Assembly (NCBI GenBank): GCA_905221235.1
Contig: CAJNCJ010000001.1
Coordinates: forward strand, 124,001-188,000
DNA from: a bacterium
GTDB lineage: Bacteria > Bacillota > Bacilli > Lactobacillales > Streptococcaceae
Reading direction: 5' to 3'
DNA length: 64,000 bases
A program made the position numbers and the translations under genes. Under the pieces are notes generated by a model. That model ran no database searches and had not been told where the DNA came from. It saw only the letters and a list, made by a program, of their open reading frames with translations. This document shows, in pieces, positions 47,398-58,486 of this stretch (positions are counted from its first letter, which is position 1; the number at the start of each line of letters is the position of its first letter).

Positions 47398-49234
47398 TGT
47401 GGTTTCCTTCTGTTTGGTAATCTACTTTTTCTTCCGCCACTTGAGGCAAGACTTCTGCCTCCTGCGGGTTCAACTTCCTCTGCACAGCCTCTGCAACGGC
47501 TCTAGGTACTCCAACTTCGACAATCTCATCCACGCTGGCTTCCTTGATTTTAGTTAGAGACTTGAAATGCTTCATGAGATTCTGCTTGCGTTTAGGTCCC
47601 AGCCCTTCAATTCCATCCAGTTGTGATGAAAAAGAATTTTTGGAGCGCAGTTGCCGGTGGAAAGTAATAGCAAAGCGGTGCACCTCATCTTGGATGCGTT
47701 GGAGGAGGAAAAATTCCTGAGAATTGCGAGACAACTCCACCACCTCAAGTGGATCTCCAAAGAGCAATTCATGGGTTTGGTGTTTATCATTCTTTTGCAG
47801 ACCTGCAATGGGAATATCCAAGCCCAGCTCCTCTTGGATGACTTGCTTGGCTATATTGACTTGACCTTGTCCCCCATCAATGACAATCAAATCTGGCGGA
47901 GTCAAAGCCTCACGTTGAACTCGGCCATAGCGTCTGCGAATAACTTCTCTCATACTGGCATAGTCATCTGGACCAACCACAGTCTTGATTTTATACTTAC
48001 GGTAATCCTTCTTACTTGGTTTGCCGTTAACAAAGACCACCATGGCTGAAACAGGACTGGTCCCCATGATGTTGGAGTTATCGAAAGATTCGATACGAAC
48101 TGGGGTTGGGATTCGGAGCAAGCGTCCTAGATTTTCAATAGCCCCTTGGGTCTTTTCGACAGATTTTTCTAGCAGGTTGAATTTCTGCTCTAGGCTGACT
48201 CGAGCATTCTTTATAGCCAGATTGACCAGCTGCTTTTTCTCTCCACGCTGGGGTTTGAGAATCTTGGTGTCTACCAAAGCCTTGACAGCTTCTTCGTCAA
48301 TATCCTGCGGAATCAGCACCTCATTGGGAACTAGATGAGATTTTTCTTGATAGAATTGTCCCACATAGGTCAAGAAGTCCTCATCCGGATCATTATAGTA
48401 GGGGAAGAGGTTAACATCGCGCTCAATGAGTTTTCCCTGACGGACAAAGAAAACCTGAACACACATCCAACCCTTGTCCACATAGTAGCCAAAGACATCG
48501 CGATTTTGGAGATCCTTGGCCATAACCCGTTGCTTGGTTCGAAGCGTTCCAATAGCCTGAATCAGGTCACGATATTCCGCTGCACGTTCAAATTCCATAG
48601 TCTGGGCTGCCGTTGCCATCTTGCCCTTTAGGTCATCAATGATTTTGTCATCTTGCCCTTTCAGAAAATCAGAAACCTCCTGAGCCATAGACTTGAAATA
48701 GTCCTCATCTTTCTTACAGATGGTGTGGGCCATACATTGACCTATATGGTAGTAAAAACAGACCTTAGACGGCGGATTCGTACACTTACGAAAAGGGAAA
48801 ATGCGATCCAGTAGTCGCTGGATTTCATTGGCTGCCCCCACATCTGGGTAAGGTCCAAAGTAGAGACCGCCGTCCTTCTTGACCTGACGGGTGATAATTA
48901 AACGAGGATAGCGCTCATTGGTGATTTTGATGAAAGGATAAGACTTATCATCCTTAAGCATGATATTGTATTTAGGCTTATTTTCCTTGATCAGATTAAT
49001 TTCTAGGAGAAGTGCCTCAATATTAGACTCAGTAACGATAAATTCAAAATCCACAATTTCAGACACTAGAGCCTCTGTCTTAGTATCATGACTTCCACGG
49101 AAATAAGACCTCACGCGGTTACGCAGATTTTTAGCCTTTCCTACATAGATAATGGTGCCGTTTTTATCCTTGTGAATGTAGCAACCAGGGCTGGTAGGCA
49201 AGAGCTCTAGTTTTGATTTAATCAAGTTATTCAT
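47387..49234 (-). CDS. uvrC: Excinuclease ABC subunit C
   Basis: A 615-residue UvrC that makes both incisions in nucleotide excision repair after UvrAB loading. The GIY-YIG domain (residues about 12-95, TSPGCYI and [10 protein letters not shown]), UVR domain, RNase H-like endonuclease domain ([14 protein letters not shown]) and C-terminal helix-hairpin-helix pair are in order. A TGCTATAAT extended -10 ends 6 bases before the ATG, so the mRNA may be leaderless. No good Shine-Dalgarno is seen. Confidence 0.96.
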   Translation of the reverse strand: MNNLIKSKLELLPTSPGCYIHKDKNGTIIYVGKAKNLRNRVRSYFRGSHDTKTEALVSEIVDFEFIVTESNIEALLLEINLIKENKPKYNIMLKDDKSYPFIKITNERYPRLIITRQVKKDGGLYFGPYPDVGAANEIQRLLDRIFPFRKCTNPPSKVCFYYHIGQCMAHTICKKDEDYFKSMAQEVSDFLKGQDDKIIDDLKGKMATAAQTMEFERAAEYRDLIQAIGTLRTKQRVMAKDLQNRDVFGYYVDKGWMCVQVFFVRQGKLIERDVNLFPYYNDPDEDFLTYVGQFYQEKSHLVPNEVLIPQDIDEEAVKALVDTKILKPQRGEKKQLVNLAIKNARVSLEQKFNLLEKSVEKTQGAIENLGRLLRIPTPVRIESFDNSNIMGTSPVSAMVVFVNGKPSKKDYRKYKIKTVVGPDDYASMREVIRRRYGRVQREALTPPDLIVIDGGQGQVNIAKQVIQEELGLDIPIAGLQKNDKHQTHELLFGDPLEVVELSRNSQEFFLLQRIQDEVHRFAITFHRQLRSKNSFSSQLDGIEGLGPKRKQNLMKHFKSLTKIKEASVDEIVEVGVPRAVAEAVQRKLNPQEAEVLPQVAEEKVDYQTEGNHNEI

Positions 49235-49240
49235 AGTTCC

Positions 49241-49246
49241 ATTATA
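49241..49246 (-). promoter_or_regulatory. Extended -10 abutting the uvrC start
   Basis: TGCTATAAT on the minus strand, then six bases, then the uvrC ATG. It lies just beyond the T run of the upstream terminator. The -35 is weak. Confidence 0.6.
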
Positions 49247-49253
49247 GCAAAAA

Positions 49254-49276
49254 AGTAGGGAAAGATAGTCCCCTAC
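49254..49276 (-). terminator. Intrinsic terminator of the M10-like protease gene
   Basis: Arms GTAGGGGAC/CCCTAC with a T6 tail on the minus strand. The stop codon of the protease gene lies inside the stem. Confidence 0.8.
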
Positions 49277-49974
49277 TCATTGGTCTCATATAATTTTCGA
49301 AGTCTTTCAACATCCTCTTCCTGGATACCATAAAAGGAACCTGCAGGTTGCATCACAGACTTCTCATCTGTATGGTCCAAGCCAATTGCATGCCCCAACT
49401 CATGTTCTGCCGTATGGACAATACGCTCAAAGGAATAGCCATAGTTAGGATTGGACAAATAATAATGATTCAACCGCACCGTTACAGACAAGAATTGCCC
49501 CGTCAAGAGATTGGTCTGACTTTCCGCCTCTCCTGCCACAGGAGTACCTCCGTCATTCATCTCCGTAGCCATAATATCTGCCTTGCCGGCCTCAGTCACA
49601 ATTTCAAAGTTAAAAGCACCAGTTTGATTCCAATTCTGGATTGCTTTTAAATAAGCTTCTTGAAAGCGTGAATCCATCTGGGGATCCAAGTAAATACGAG
49701 CAGAAGCCTGTGGCCACCTTCCTTCAGAATGCTGGTGGCTATCTGTCTGGTTCAACTTAGGCAGTTGCCCTGTTCTTTCCCATTGGTCGATACTTTGTTG
49801 ACCAATCTTGACTGACCGCTCTGCCTGCTTCAACGCTCCTTGAAAATCCCCGTTCAGATACCAGAGAAATCCAAAAGCAAGAGTGCATAAAAGCAAAACA
49901 ATCCAAACCAAGCGCCAAAACAAACGCCACACAAAAGAAAAGAAAGCCCCTATCAAACGAAAAAGCCAGCGCAT
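49273..49974 (-). CDS. Membrane-anchored zinc metalloprotease (M10/matrixin-like)
   Basis: A 233-residue protein with an N-terminal membrane helix rich in Trp and Phe (residues about 8-38), a linker, and a metzincin domain. The zinc site [11 protein letters not shown] has all three His and the catalytic Glu, and VMQPAG is the Met-turn. I start at ATG 49974 (MRWLFRL), with GGTGGAGGG upstream. The substrate is unknown; the domain is expected outside the cell. The gene is followed closely by uvrC but has its own terminator. Confidence 0.88.
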   Translation of the reverse strand: MRWLFRLIGAFFSFVWRLFWRLVWIVLLLCTLAFGFLWYLNGDFQGALKQAERSVKIGQQSIDQWERTGQLPKLNQTDSHQHSEGRWPQASARIYLDPQMDSRFQEAYLKAIQNWNQTGAFNFEIVTEAGKADIMATEMNDGGTPVAGEAESQTNLLTGQFLSVTVRLNHYYLSNPNYGYSFERIVHTAEHELGHAIGLDHTDEKSVMQPAGSFYGIQEEDVERLRKLYETNE

Positions 49975-50052
49975 GTCCCTCCACCTTTCTAGCAAATAAA
50001 AATTATTTTACTAAAACAAGCTGAAAGAAAACTAAATACTGACTTTTTCATC

Positions 50053-51285
50053 TTAACGTCCTAATATTTTTTTGAATAACTGAATAGCTTTGTATTTTAA
50101 AGGCGATGGATGATAACGGAAAGTTCCTGCTTTACGTACAATATAGCCATTAAAATTTTGTTTAAAACGCAAAACACCATCACTACCATCAAAAATCCCT
50201 TGAATGCCTAGGAAGTTGTATTTAGGTATTCCACGTTTTATGCTTTCCAACATAACATATTTTTGAAGTAGCGCAGGGGCATAGAACTTATTAAATTCAG
50301 TGTAAGAACCACTAAAGAGATAAGTCGTTTCCTGAGGCATATAAACAAATAAACTCCCAGCTAAAACAATATCTTCTTCTCCATATTTTTCAATCAAGTC
50401 TCGCGCTTCTGCTTTTCGAACTTCAAACGTTTCAAATTGACTAGAATATTCTCTCAGTTGATTTTGTTTTTTCTCAGAATGAGGATTTTTACTCAAATCA
50501 AGTCGCAACTTGTCCAGGATTTCTTCTAGTTTACTTTGCTCACCTTGTAATTTGTTCATATATTCCGAAAAATTCAAGGTTGCTATGAGAAACTCAGCTT
50601 GTTCTCCAAATGAATCATAAAAGTGCTCATAATATTCTAAACTTTTATCACTATATTCTCTACGTTCAGAGGTTTCTCTTGTTATATTCTTAAAAATCGA
50701 TAGTTCTTCACGTTTTAACTTTTTCAACCGAATGCCAAACGTTTCAGCCTTTTTCACCAAAGGCTTCCCTTTTTTACTAAAACTTTTAAGCAAATTCTTT
50801 TCAGTTAATTCAGTCAAATCTTTATAGTATAACCAATCTGGTTCTCCACCTGGATAACCTGTTGTCAATCCATCAAATTGATAACCTAAATCAGTTAAAG
50901 CTTGAATGATACTTTTTTTCTCAGCATCTATTGGGTTACCTTCACTATCAAAAGTTTGATAAGTTTCATAAGGTTTTACAAGCAACTCTAATACACCATT
51001 TTGCTTGGCATATTCTTTTAACTCCGCATAAAAAACTGGAAGGGCATCTTGTTGGGGATAAATCGGCCCCGAATTGAGCTCCATATGCAGACCACCCAGC
51101 ATGGGCAAGCTATAAACCAGAGCTGCAACTTGAATTTCTCCTTCTTGTTTCAAAGCTAGATAAACAATTCGAGCTCCTCTTTTTTCTAACAAGTCCCCCA
51201 TCTGGACCGATTGCATAAAGGAACGAGAAGAAACCTGATCAGAATAAGCCTGAAACTCTTCTTTCGTGAGTGTAATTAGTGCCAT
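50053..51285 (-). CDS. murN: MurN, alanyl transferase adding the second cross-bridge residue
   Basis: A 410-residue FemABX-family tRNA-dependent aminoacyltransferase. With MurM it builds the dipeptide branch on the Lys of lipid II, MurN adding the second residue (Ala). Two GNAT-like halves flank a helical coiled-coil arm (residues about 245-300, rich in Glu, Lys, Gln). It follows murM by 4 bases. Confidence 0.92.
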   Translation of the reverse strand: MALITLTKEEFQAYSDQVSSRSFMQSVQMGDLLEKRGARIVYLALKQEGEIQVAALVYSLPMLGGLHMELNSGPIYPQQDALPVFYAELKEYAKQNGVLELLVKPYETYQTFDSEGNPIDAEKKSIIQALTDLGYQFDGLTTGYPGGEPDWLYYKDLTELTEKNLLKSFSKKGKPLVKKAETFGIRLKKLKREELSIFKNITRETSERREYSDKSLEYYEHFYDSFGEQAEFLIATLNFSEYMNKLQGEQSKLEEILDKLRLDLSKNPHSEKKQNQLREYSSQFETFEVRKAEARDLIEKYGEEDIVLAGSLFVYMPQETTYLFSGSYTEFNKFYAPALLQKYVMLESIKRGIPKYNFLGIQGIFDGSDGVLRFKQNFNGYIVRKAGTFRYHPSPLKYKAIQLFKKILGR

Positions 51286-51289
51286 ATAC

Positions 51290-52510
51290 TTACTTTCTAT
51301 GTTTTTTTCTTAATGTTTTACGGAAATCAAGAGCAAGTCTTAACAGAGGATAGAGAGGATGGATAGGCATTGTAAATTCACCCAAATATTCTTCAATCGT
51401 TGGATTAAATTTTTCCTTAAAATGATAAAGTCCACCATTGAGAGAGTTTTCAACACCACCTAAATTTTGCCACAACATACCTCGCTCAAAGGCATAGCGA
51501 GCCGTTTCATACCAAGTTAAAATCGGTGCATTGTAACGTTTAAAATCATCATCCATACCAGCATATAGATTGACAGAGGTAGTACCAAATTCCAAACTCA
51601 AAGTAGCCGCTAAGGGAATGTTTGATTTTCCCATATTCATATATCCCTGCAAGAAATCTATTTCCTCTTCTAAACGTTCTTTTTCTTTTATATTTTCCTG
51701 AATTTTTGAAGGTTTGGTTGCATCATTAAATTTTTCTGCAACTACTCTATTTTTTTCTAACTGTTCTTCTAATTCTCTTAAACGCTTAGAAACATCCAAA
51801 CTCGTTAGCGTGATATAGGAATCTTCTTTGAAGTTATCTAATAATTTTTTATAATAAGCTTCGTTTCTTAAATGAATCTCTTTTCGCTTCTCAGTTTTTT
51901 TCATCAACTCCGAAAATGAATCTAATAGTTCCAGTCCACCATATTGAATCTCAAGCCCTTTGTTTCGTGCTGTTCGGATAGCTTGCCTCGTTGATTTAGA
52001 AAGTTTATCTTCTTCAAAATTTTCCTTATATATTTTCGCCTGAATACGAGGCTGAATGGTGTCATCCATCTCGGTTGTCCGCCCAGACCATTTCACTCCT
52101 AATTGCCCTAAAATCTCAACAATAGCAAGATTTTCAGGATATTCTATCTTATCTTGATTGACCAAATATTGAGATAGACAAATACTTGGATCGAAAGTCA
52201 CAAAAACCGCTCTCTTACTGCGAGCATAAGACTTAATGGACTGCAGGACAAACTTTAAAAGTTCTATATCCCTGTAATCCAATATAGGACCTCTTGGAAT
52301 ATAAAATATTTTATAGCCTAAAGGCAGAGATTTTATGAGAATACTAGCCACAGCCAGTAACTTCCCCTCTTCATAGACACCAAATTTCTCATGATTCCAA
52401 TCAGATTTCACTTTTTCCCAAGCACTGCTTTGTAATACATTAGCTAATTCATGTTCTTTGACAAACTGATCATATTCTAATGTGGGAATGCCAATTTGAT
52501 AACGGTACAT
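51290..52510 (-). CDS. murM: MurM, Ser/Ala transferase adding the first cross-bridge residue
   Basis: A 406-residue FemABX protein that adds the first Ser or Ala to lipid II Lys using aminoacyl-tRNA. Two GNAT halves and a coiled-coil arm (residues about 230-285) are visible. Branched muropeptides are needed for high-level beta-lactam resistance, and mosaic murM alleles move between pneumococci and S. mitis. Whether this allele favours Ser or Ala cannot be told by eye. It heads murM-murN. Confidence 0.93.
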   Translation of the reverse strand: MYRYQIGIPTLEYDQFVKEHELANVLQSSAWEKVKSDWNHEKFGVYEEGKLLAVASILIKSLPLGYKIFYIPRGPILDYRDIELLKFVLQSIKSYARSKRAVFVTFDPSICLSQYLVNQDKIEYPENLAIVEILGQLGVKWSGRTTEMDDTIQPRIQAKIYKENFEEDKLSKSTRQAIRTARNKGLEIQYGGLELLDSFSELMKKTEKRKEIHLRNEAYYKKLLDNFKEDSYITLTSLDVSKRLRELEEQLEKNRVVAEKFNDATKPSKIQENIKEKERLEEEIDFLQGYMNMGKSNIPLAATLSLEFGTTSVNLYAGMDDDFKRYNAPILTWYETARYAFERGMLWQNLGGVENSLNGGLYHFKEKFNPTIEEYLGEFTMPIHPLYPLLRLALDFRKTLRKKHRK

Positions 52511-52640
52511 TTCCTACTCTCTTTCCTCCAGTATTTTATTACTATTCTACTACTTTCGTTTGAAAAGTCTAGTGAAAACAGACTTCCAGCATTGTTTTAA
52601 ATCCAAGAATAACTATAAATAGTGGTTCATTTATAAAAAA

Positions 52641-53438
<798 letters not shown>

Positions 53439-53447
53439 CTATAAGAA

Positions 53448-53466
53448 AAAGCCGAAATTCGACTTT
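53448..53466 (-). terminator. Intrinsic terminator of rnjB
   Basis: Arms AAAGTCGA/TCGGCTTT with a 3-base loop and a TTCTT tail on the minus strand, between the RNase J gene and estA. Confidence 0.7.
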
Positions 53467-53486
53467 CTCTCCGTTTATTTCAACAA

Positions 53487-55148
53487 TTATTTCGCTTCCA
53501 TGACTACTGGTAAAATAGCTGGACGACGTTTGGTTTGGTCAAAGAGGTACTTGGTCAGATTATCACGAACCTTCCCTTTGAGATCTGCCCAGTCAAAGTC
53601 ATCTCCTTGAAGATAGTCTTCTACCGTTTGGTTAATCAATTCTGAACTTTCACGGAGAATATCGCGACTCTTCTTGAGATAAACAAATCCGCGCGTATGA
53701 ACACGAGCCTTGGCCACAATTTTCTTCTCACGACGGTTAACGGTAATTGCTACGATGAAAATACCGTCCTCTGACAAGACCTTACGGTCACGAAGAACCA
53801 CATTTCCAACATCACCGATAGCATTTCCGTCAATCAAGACATCCCCTGCCGAAACCGCGCCAGCTGGGACAAAGTCCCCATTCTCATAAGCCATGCTGGT
53901 TCCCTTTTTAGGAATGAAAATGCGTTCTGGCAGCATCCCAACCGCCATAGCAGCCTTAGCATGGGCATCCAACTCACGGTATTCCCCTTGAATTGGGAAG
54001 AGATACTTAGGTTGCAAGAGATTAATCATCAACTGCAAGTCACGCGCATTCCCATGTCCTGACACACGCAAGCTTTGGGTAATCAATTTGACAACTCCAC
54101 CAGCTTGGTAAATCATATTTTCCACACGCGCCATAACTGCTTCTTTAGCGATAGACGGAGTGGTTACGATATAGACTAGGTCACCGTCCTTGATTTCCAC
54201 ATAACGGTGGCGACCAATCGACATCTTGCGAAGACCATTGATTGGCTCACCCATACGACCTGTCTCAAGAATAATCAACTCATGGTCTTCAAAGCGAGAC
54301 ATATCTTTTGGCTTAATCAAAAGACTTTCGTTAGCTAGAGACAATTTCTTGAGGCGAATAGCAGTACGGACGATATTTTCAATATCAAATCCTGTCAAGA
54401 CCACACGACGGCCTGTTGCATCCGCAGCGTCAAACACCTGCTGGATACGAGAGAGGTTGCTGGCTACTGCTGCAACAATGATACGACCATCCCAGTCCGA
54501 AATGGTTTGAGTGATCTCGTCCCCAACTTCACTTTCACTAGCCACTTGGATATTGCTGTCCGCATTGGCTGAATCGCTGAGCAGAGCTAGAACTCCGTCA
54601 CGACCGATTTCTGCCAAACGAGCGAAGTCTGTCGCATAAGATTCACTAGCTGTCTGGTCAAATTTGAAGTCACCTGTGTAAACGATACTACCTTCAGCTG
54701 TCTTCAAGACAACACCCAGACTTTCTGGGATAGAGTGGGTCGTACGGAAGAAGGACACCACAGTTCCTCCAAAATCAATCTCCGTATCCTCATCGATAAC
54801 ATGAAAATCATTGAATTTCTTAACTGTGTCATTTCCTTTGACAAAGAGTTTTGCCAACTCAATGGTCAGCTCAGACCCAAATACAGGCACCTTGGCTTCA
54901 GCCAAGAGATAAGGCAGAGCACCAATAGCATCCGCATGTCCGTGGGTCAAGAAGACGCCAGCGATACGGTCGCTATTTTCAAAAAGGTAGTCCATATTTG
55001 GAATGACTACATCCACCCCTAGTTGTTCATTTTCAGGATATTTCAGACCTGCATCCAAAACGAAAATAGATCCATCGATTTCAGCGATATACATATTTTT
55101 CCCGTTTTCACGTACACCACCAAGTGTTGTTAAACTGATATTACTCAT
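53487..55148 (-). CDS. rnjB: Ribonuclease J2
   Basis: A 553-residue beta-CASP metallo-beta-lactamase-fold RNase. The metal motif reads HGHADAIG, where active RNase J1 has HGHEDHIG; loss of the Asp-adjacent His is typical of RNase J2, which is weakly active and works in complex with J1. Beta-CASP motifs and the C-terminal dimer region are present. It takes part in mRNA turnover and maturation. It is a single-gene unit between recJ and estA. Confidence 0.88.
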   Translation of the reverse strand: MSNISLTTLGGVRENGKNMYIAEIDGSIFVLDAGLKYPENEQLGVDVVIPNMDYLFENSDRIAGVFLTHGHADAIGALPYLLAEAKVPVFGSELTIELAKLFVKGNDTVKKFNDFHVIDEDTEIDFGGTVVSFFRTTHSIPESLGVVLKTAEGSIVYTGDFKFDQTASESYATDFARLAEIGRDGVLALLSDSANADSNIQVASESEVGDEITQTISDWDGRIIVAAVASNLSRIQQVFDAADATGRRVVLTGFDIENIVRTAIRLKKLSLANESLLIKPKDMSRFEDHELIILETGRMGEPINGLRKMSIGRHRYVEIKDGDLVYIVTTPSIAKEAVMARVENMIYQAGGVVKLITQSLRVSGHGNARDLQLMINLLQPKYLFPIQGEYRELDAHAKAAMAVGMLPERIFIPKKGTSMAYENGDFVPAGAVSAGDVLIDGNAIGDVGNVVLRDRKVLSEDGIFIVAITVNRREKKIVAKARVHTRGFVYLKKSRDILRESSELINQTVEDYLQGDDFDWADLKGKVRDNLTKYLFDQTKRRPAILPVVMEAK

Positions 55149-55286
55149 TTTTCCTCCGAAAGCTTAGTTTATCTTGATTATAGGGTTACTTGCCCTTTTA
55201 TTCTAAAAGCACTACTTTTAGCCGAATCTTTTCTTACCATTATACCATTTTTTTGATGATTTTCAAAATGAAGATTTGTTTTCAAA

Positions 55287-55310
55287 AAAGAGCTGGTTTC
55301 CCAACTCTTT
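55287..55310 (-). terminator. Intrinsic terminator of recJ
   Basis: Arms AAAGAGTTGG/CCAGCTCTTT around GAAA with a TTTTG tail on the minus strand, 9 bases after the recJ stop. Confidence 0.85.
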
Positions 55311-55318
55311 CCTATCTG

Positions 55319-57553
55319 CTATTCTTTTTCCATTAAAAAGTCATAAATTTCTTGCACAGTACCCAGCGCCATCATTTCTTGGTCTTTGACGGTTTGTTTG
55401 AGATTTTGGTAAATCTGACTTTCTCCTATCTCTCGCTTTGGTGCTTCTTTATTGACTGTCATGACCCCATCTTTGATCGTCACAAAGCCTAGCTCTTCAA
55501 ATACTTGAATCATCTTGACCAGTAAGATTTGTTGAATATTAAGATAAGTAGCCAAATCTTTCAGCTTGTAGCGAATATCAAACTCTGGAAACTGGTAGAT
55601 GGTCTTGTACAATTTAGCAAACTGCTCTCTAGTCCCATACCCTGTCAGATAATAGGCCTTGTCAATATCATTTTTGAAATAGACAGCAGAAAAATTCTGT
55701 TCCTGAAAAATGGTCTTCAGCTGAGTAATATCCTCAGGAACGGTTTTCACGACAATAGCTTCACTATTTACTAGATTCGGCAGTTCTCCAGCAAAATCCA
55801 AGACTGGAACTCCTTCTGGCAAGACTGCATTCTTCCCACGGATGTTAAAAAGTTGAACACCCTCCACACGCGCATCCACCACCATCAACTGCAGGGCAGT
55901 TTGGCCATTCCATTGGTTGACAGACAATTTGACTGCCAGCTCTAGATTTTTGGTTTGAGAAAACTCTGTCGCCCATCTGCCTTGGCCAAAGGCTACCACT
56001 TCAAAACTCGCCTCACCTTTGGAAATTTTCAGTTTGAGATGGGCGTTTCCTGCTCCCATAGTACGAGCACTTTCGACCTGAAAATCCTTGATATAAAAGA
56101 CAGGTTTCTGATTGTCCATTCCAAAAGGTGCCAAGCGTTCAAAGTTCTTGACCGTTTCAAGACTCAAAGTCTCCAAATCCAGCTCTTCATCTAGGTTTAA
56201 CTTATTCTTGCCACCAGCATCTGCGCCCTTTTCACGAACATAGTCTTCTAAAACCTGAGATAAATCTAAAAGTTTCTCAACTTCCAGCGTCATACCCGCT
56301 GCACCAGCATGGCCACCGAATGCGATGAAGAGGTCTCGATGGGGATCCAAAGCTTCAAAAATATCCACCGCTTCCACACTACGAGCACTACCTTTGGCAC
56401 GACCGTCTTCTATATTAAGAACGATGACTGTCTGCCCTAGTTCTTCCAACAAACGACCAGCCACGATACCTAGAACCCCAGGATTCCAGCCTTCCTTGGC
56501 CAAGACCTGGACCTTCTTCTCAGGATCCACCATGGTCTTGGCTTCTTCATAGATAGATTGGACAATTTCCTTACGCTCTTCGTTTTTCTGATGAATCATG
56601 AGGGCAATCTCATGCGCTTCCTCATCATCAAATCCAGTCAGCAAATCAATGGCAGGATTGGGATCGTCCAAGCGACCTAAGGCATTTAAACGAGGAGCAA
56701 TCTGGAAACCAACTGTCTCTTCCGTCACTTCATTAGCAGCAATCCCAGCCATATACAGCATTTCTTGTAAACCAATGCGCTGAGTATGTCCCAGCATTTC
56801 CAGACCATACTGAACCAAGATACGGTTCTCATCTGTCAAACTAACCATATCAGCAATGGTACCAATCGCAACCAAATCAAGCAGTTCCACCTGTACTTCT
56901 TCTAAAAGGGCGCAAGCCAGCTTGAAAGCCACTCCGCAACCAGCCAAATATTTGAAGGGATAGTCCGCATCTGGATGTTCAGGATGAACGATAGCATAGG
57001 CATCGGGCAGAGTTTCAGGCATGGAATGGTGGTCAGTCACAATGACATCTACTCCCATAGACTGGGCCAATTCAATGGCTTCATGACCGGCAACCCCATT
57101 ATCCACTGTCACTATCAAGGAAATTCCCTCTTGCTCGATAAAGTATTTATAAACACTAGCATTGGGACCATATCCATCAGTAAAACGATTAGGCAGGTAA
57201 ACTCTGCACTCGGCACCAAGCTGTTCCAAACTTTCCTTGACAATCGAAGCTGAAGTCATGCCATCCGCATCGTAGTCCCCATAAACGAGAATATTTTCTC
57301 CTTCTTCAATGGCCTGACGAATACGAGCCACTGCCTTGTCCATATCATGAAGTAGATAAGGATCATGCAAGTCCTCCAAGGAAGGTTCTAAAAACTTCTT
57401 CAAGCTCTCTTCATCCTGAATCCCTCTCTCTAATAATAAGCGAGCCACCTCAGAACCCAGTCCAGCCTTCTTGGCTATCTTTGTAAAATCCGCATCTTCA
57501 ACCTGCGGGGCAAATTGCCATTCATAAGTAGGTGTTATCAAAAAGACATCCAC
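55319..57553 (-). CDS. recJ: Single-stranded-DNA exonuclease RecJ
   Basis: A 744-residue 5'-3' single-strand exonuclease of recombination and repair. DHH-family motifs: VYGDYDADGMTS, VTDHHSMP, GHAGAAG; the C-terminal OB-like domain and an extra winged region follow (typical of Firmicute RecJ). The ATG at 57553 has a weak AAAGAG nearby. An in-frame TTG four codons later gives the 740-residue form I remember from pneumococci, so the start is uncertain. A TGTTATAAT extended -10 (57583-57578) is 25 bases upstream. Confidence 0.95.
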   Translation of the reverse strand: MDVFLITPTYEWQFAPQVEDADFTKIAKKAGLGSEVARLLLERGIQDEESLKKFLEPSLEDLHDPYLLHDMDKAVARIRQAIEEGENILVYGDYDADGMTSASIVKESLEQLGAECRVYLPNRFTDGYGPNASVYKYFIEQEGISLIVTVDNGVAGHEAIELAQSMGVDVIVTDHHSMPETLPDAYAIVHPEHPDADYPFKYLAGCGVAFKLACALLEEVQVELLDLVAIGTIADMVSLTDENRILVQYGLEMLGHTQRIGLQEMLYMAGIAANEVTEETVGFQIAPRLNALGRLDDPNPAIDLLTGFDDEEAHEIALMIHQKNEERKEIVQSIYEEAKTMVDPEKKVQVLAKEGWNPGVLGIVAGRLLEELGQTVIVLNIEDGRAKGSARSVEAVDIFEALDPHRDLFIAFGGHAGAAGMTLEVEKLLDLSQVLEDYVREKGADAGGKNKLNLDEELDLETLSLETVKNFERLAPFGMDNQKPVFYIKDFQVESARTMGAGNAHLKLKISKGEASFEVVAFGQGRWATEFSQTKNLELAVKLSVNQWNGQTALQLMVVDARVEGVQLFNIRGKNAVLPEGVPVLDFAGELPNLVNSEAIVVKTVPEDITQLKTIFQEQNFSAVYFKNDIDKAYYLTGYGTREQFAKLYKTIYQFPEFDIRYKLKDLATYLNIQQILLVKMIQVFEELGFVTIKDGVMTVNKEAPKREIGESQIYQNLKQTVKDQEMMALGTVQEIYDFLMEKE

Positions 57554-57654
57554 TCTTTCTAAGAATTCTATTGCTTCATTATAACATGATTTAGACGTTT
57601 TCTCTATCCAGATTGCTTTTTTATAAAATTTTAGTGAATTTTTTCAGATATGAT

Positions 57655-57683
57655 TTGACAAGGCAATTCTTTTGGTGTAGAAT
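57655..57683 (+). promoter_or_regulatory. Promoter of the polar amino-acid ABC transporter operon
   Basis: TTGACA (57655-57660), a 17-base spacer and TAGAAT (57678-57683), 35 bases before the ATPase start; AAGGAG is the ribosome site. Confidence 0.75.
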
Positions 57684-57717
57684 CGTGTTATAAAATCTAA
57701 CACAAAGGAGATTCCTT

Positions 57718-58476
57718 ATGGCTTTAGTAGAATTTGAACACGTCGAAAAATATTACGGAGACTACCACGCACTCCGCGACATCAATCTCCGTTTTGAAAA
57801 AGGACAAGTCGTTGTCCTACTCGGACCATCTGGTTCTGGTAAGTCCACTCTTATCCGTACCATCAATGGTTTGGAGGCTGTTGACAAGGGAAGTCTCCTA
57901 GTAAATGGTCACCAAGTTGCTGGTGCCAGCCAGAAAGATTTGGTACCTCTTCGCAAGGAAGTAGGCATGGTTTTCCAACATTTTAACCTCTATCCGCATA
58001 AAACAGTGTTAGAAAACGTAACACTAGCACCCATAAAAGTTCTAGGAATTGATAAAAAAGAAGCTGAAAAAACAGCCCAAAAATATCTGGAATTTGTAAA
58101 TATGTGGGACAAGAAAGATTCTTATCCAGCCATGCTATCTGGTGGACAAAAACAACGGATTGCCATCGCACGTGGACTCGCTATGCATCCTGAACTCCTT
58201 CTCTTTGATGAGCCAACATCTGCTCTTGACCCTGAAACCATCGGCGATGTTCTAGCAGTTATGCAAAAATTGGCCCACGATGGTATGAATATGATTGTCG
58301 TGACCCATGAAATGGGCTTCGCCCGTGAAGTTGCTGACCGCATTATCTTTATGGCTGATGGAGAAGTTTTGGTGGATACGACAGATGTCGATGACTTTTT
58401 CGACAATCCAAGCGAACCTCGTGCCCAACAATTCCTCAGCAAAATCATCAACCACGAAAGTGACAAAGTCAAATAA
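57718..58476 (+). CDS. Polar amino-acid (glutamine-type) ABC transporter ATPase
   Basis: A 252-residue ABC ATPase of the PAAT class. Walker A GPSGSGKST, signature LSGGQKQRIAIARGL, Walker B LLLFDEPTSALDPE. It energises the following binding protein and two permeases. It leads the four-gene operon, with short gaps of 9-12 bases and GGAGG-type ribosome sites between genes. Glutamine/glutamate as substrate is inferred from family resemblance. Confidence 0.93.
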   Translation: MALVEFEHVEKYYGDYHALRDINLRFEKGQVVVLLGPSGSGKSTLIRTINGLEAVDKGSLLVNGHQVAGASQKDLVPLRKEVGMVFQHFNLYPHKTVLENVTLAPIKVLGIDKKEAEKTAQKYLEFVNMWDKKDSYPAMLSGGQKQRIAIARGLAMHPELLLFDEPTSALDPETIGDVLAVMQKLAHDGMNMIVVTHEMGFAREVADRIIFMADGEVLVDTTDVDDFFDNPSEPRAQQFLSKIINHESDKVK

Positions 58477-58486
58477 GGAGGCGCCT

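Noticed and set aside
52600..52640. AT-rich inverted repeat after estA
   Set aside because: It lacks a clear GC stem and T run; the evidence is too weak for a terminator.
58307..58486. N-terminal extension of the solute-binding protein
   Set aside because: It overlaps the ATPase gene in another frame and hides the signal peptide; ATG 58487 with AAGGAGG is the better start.
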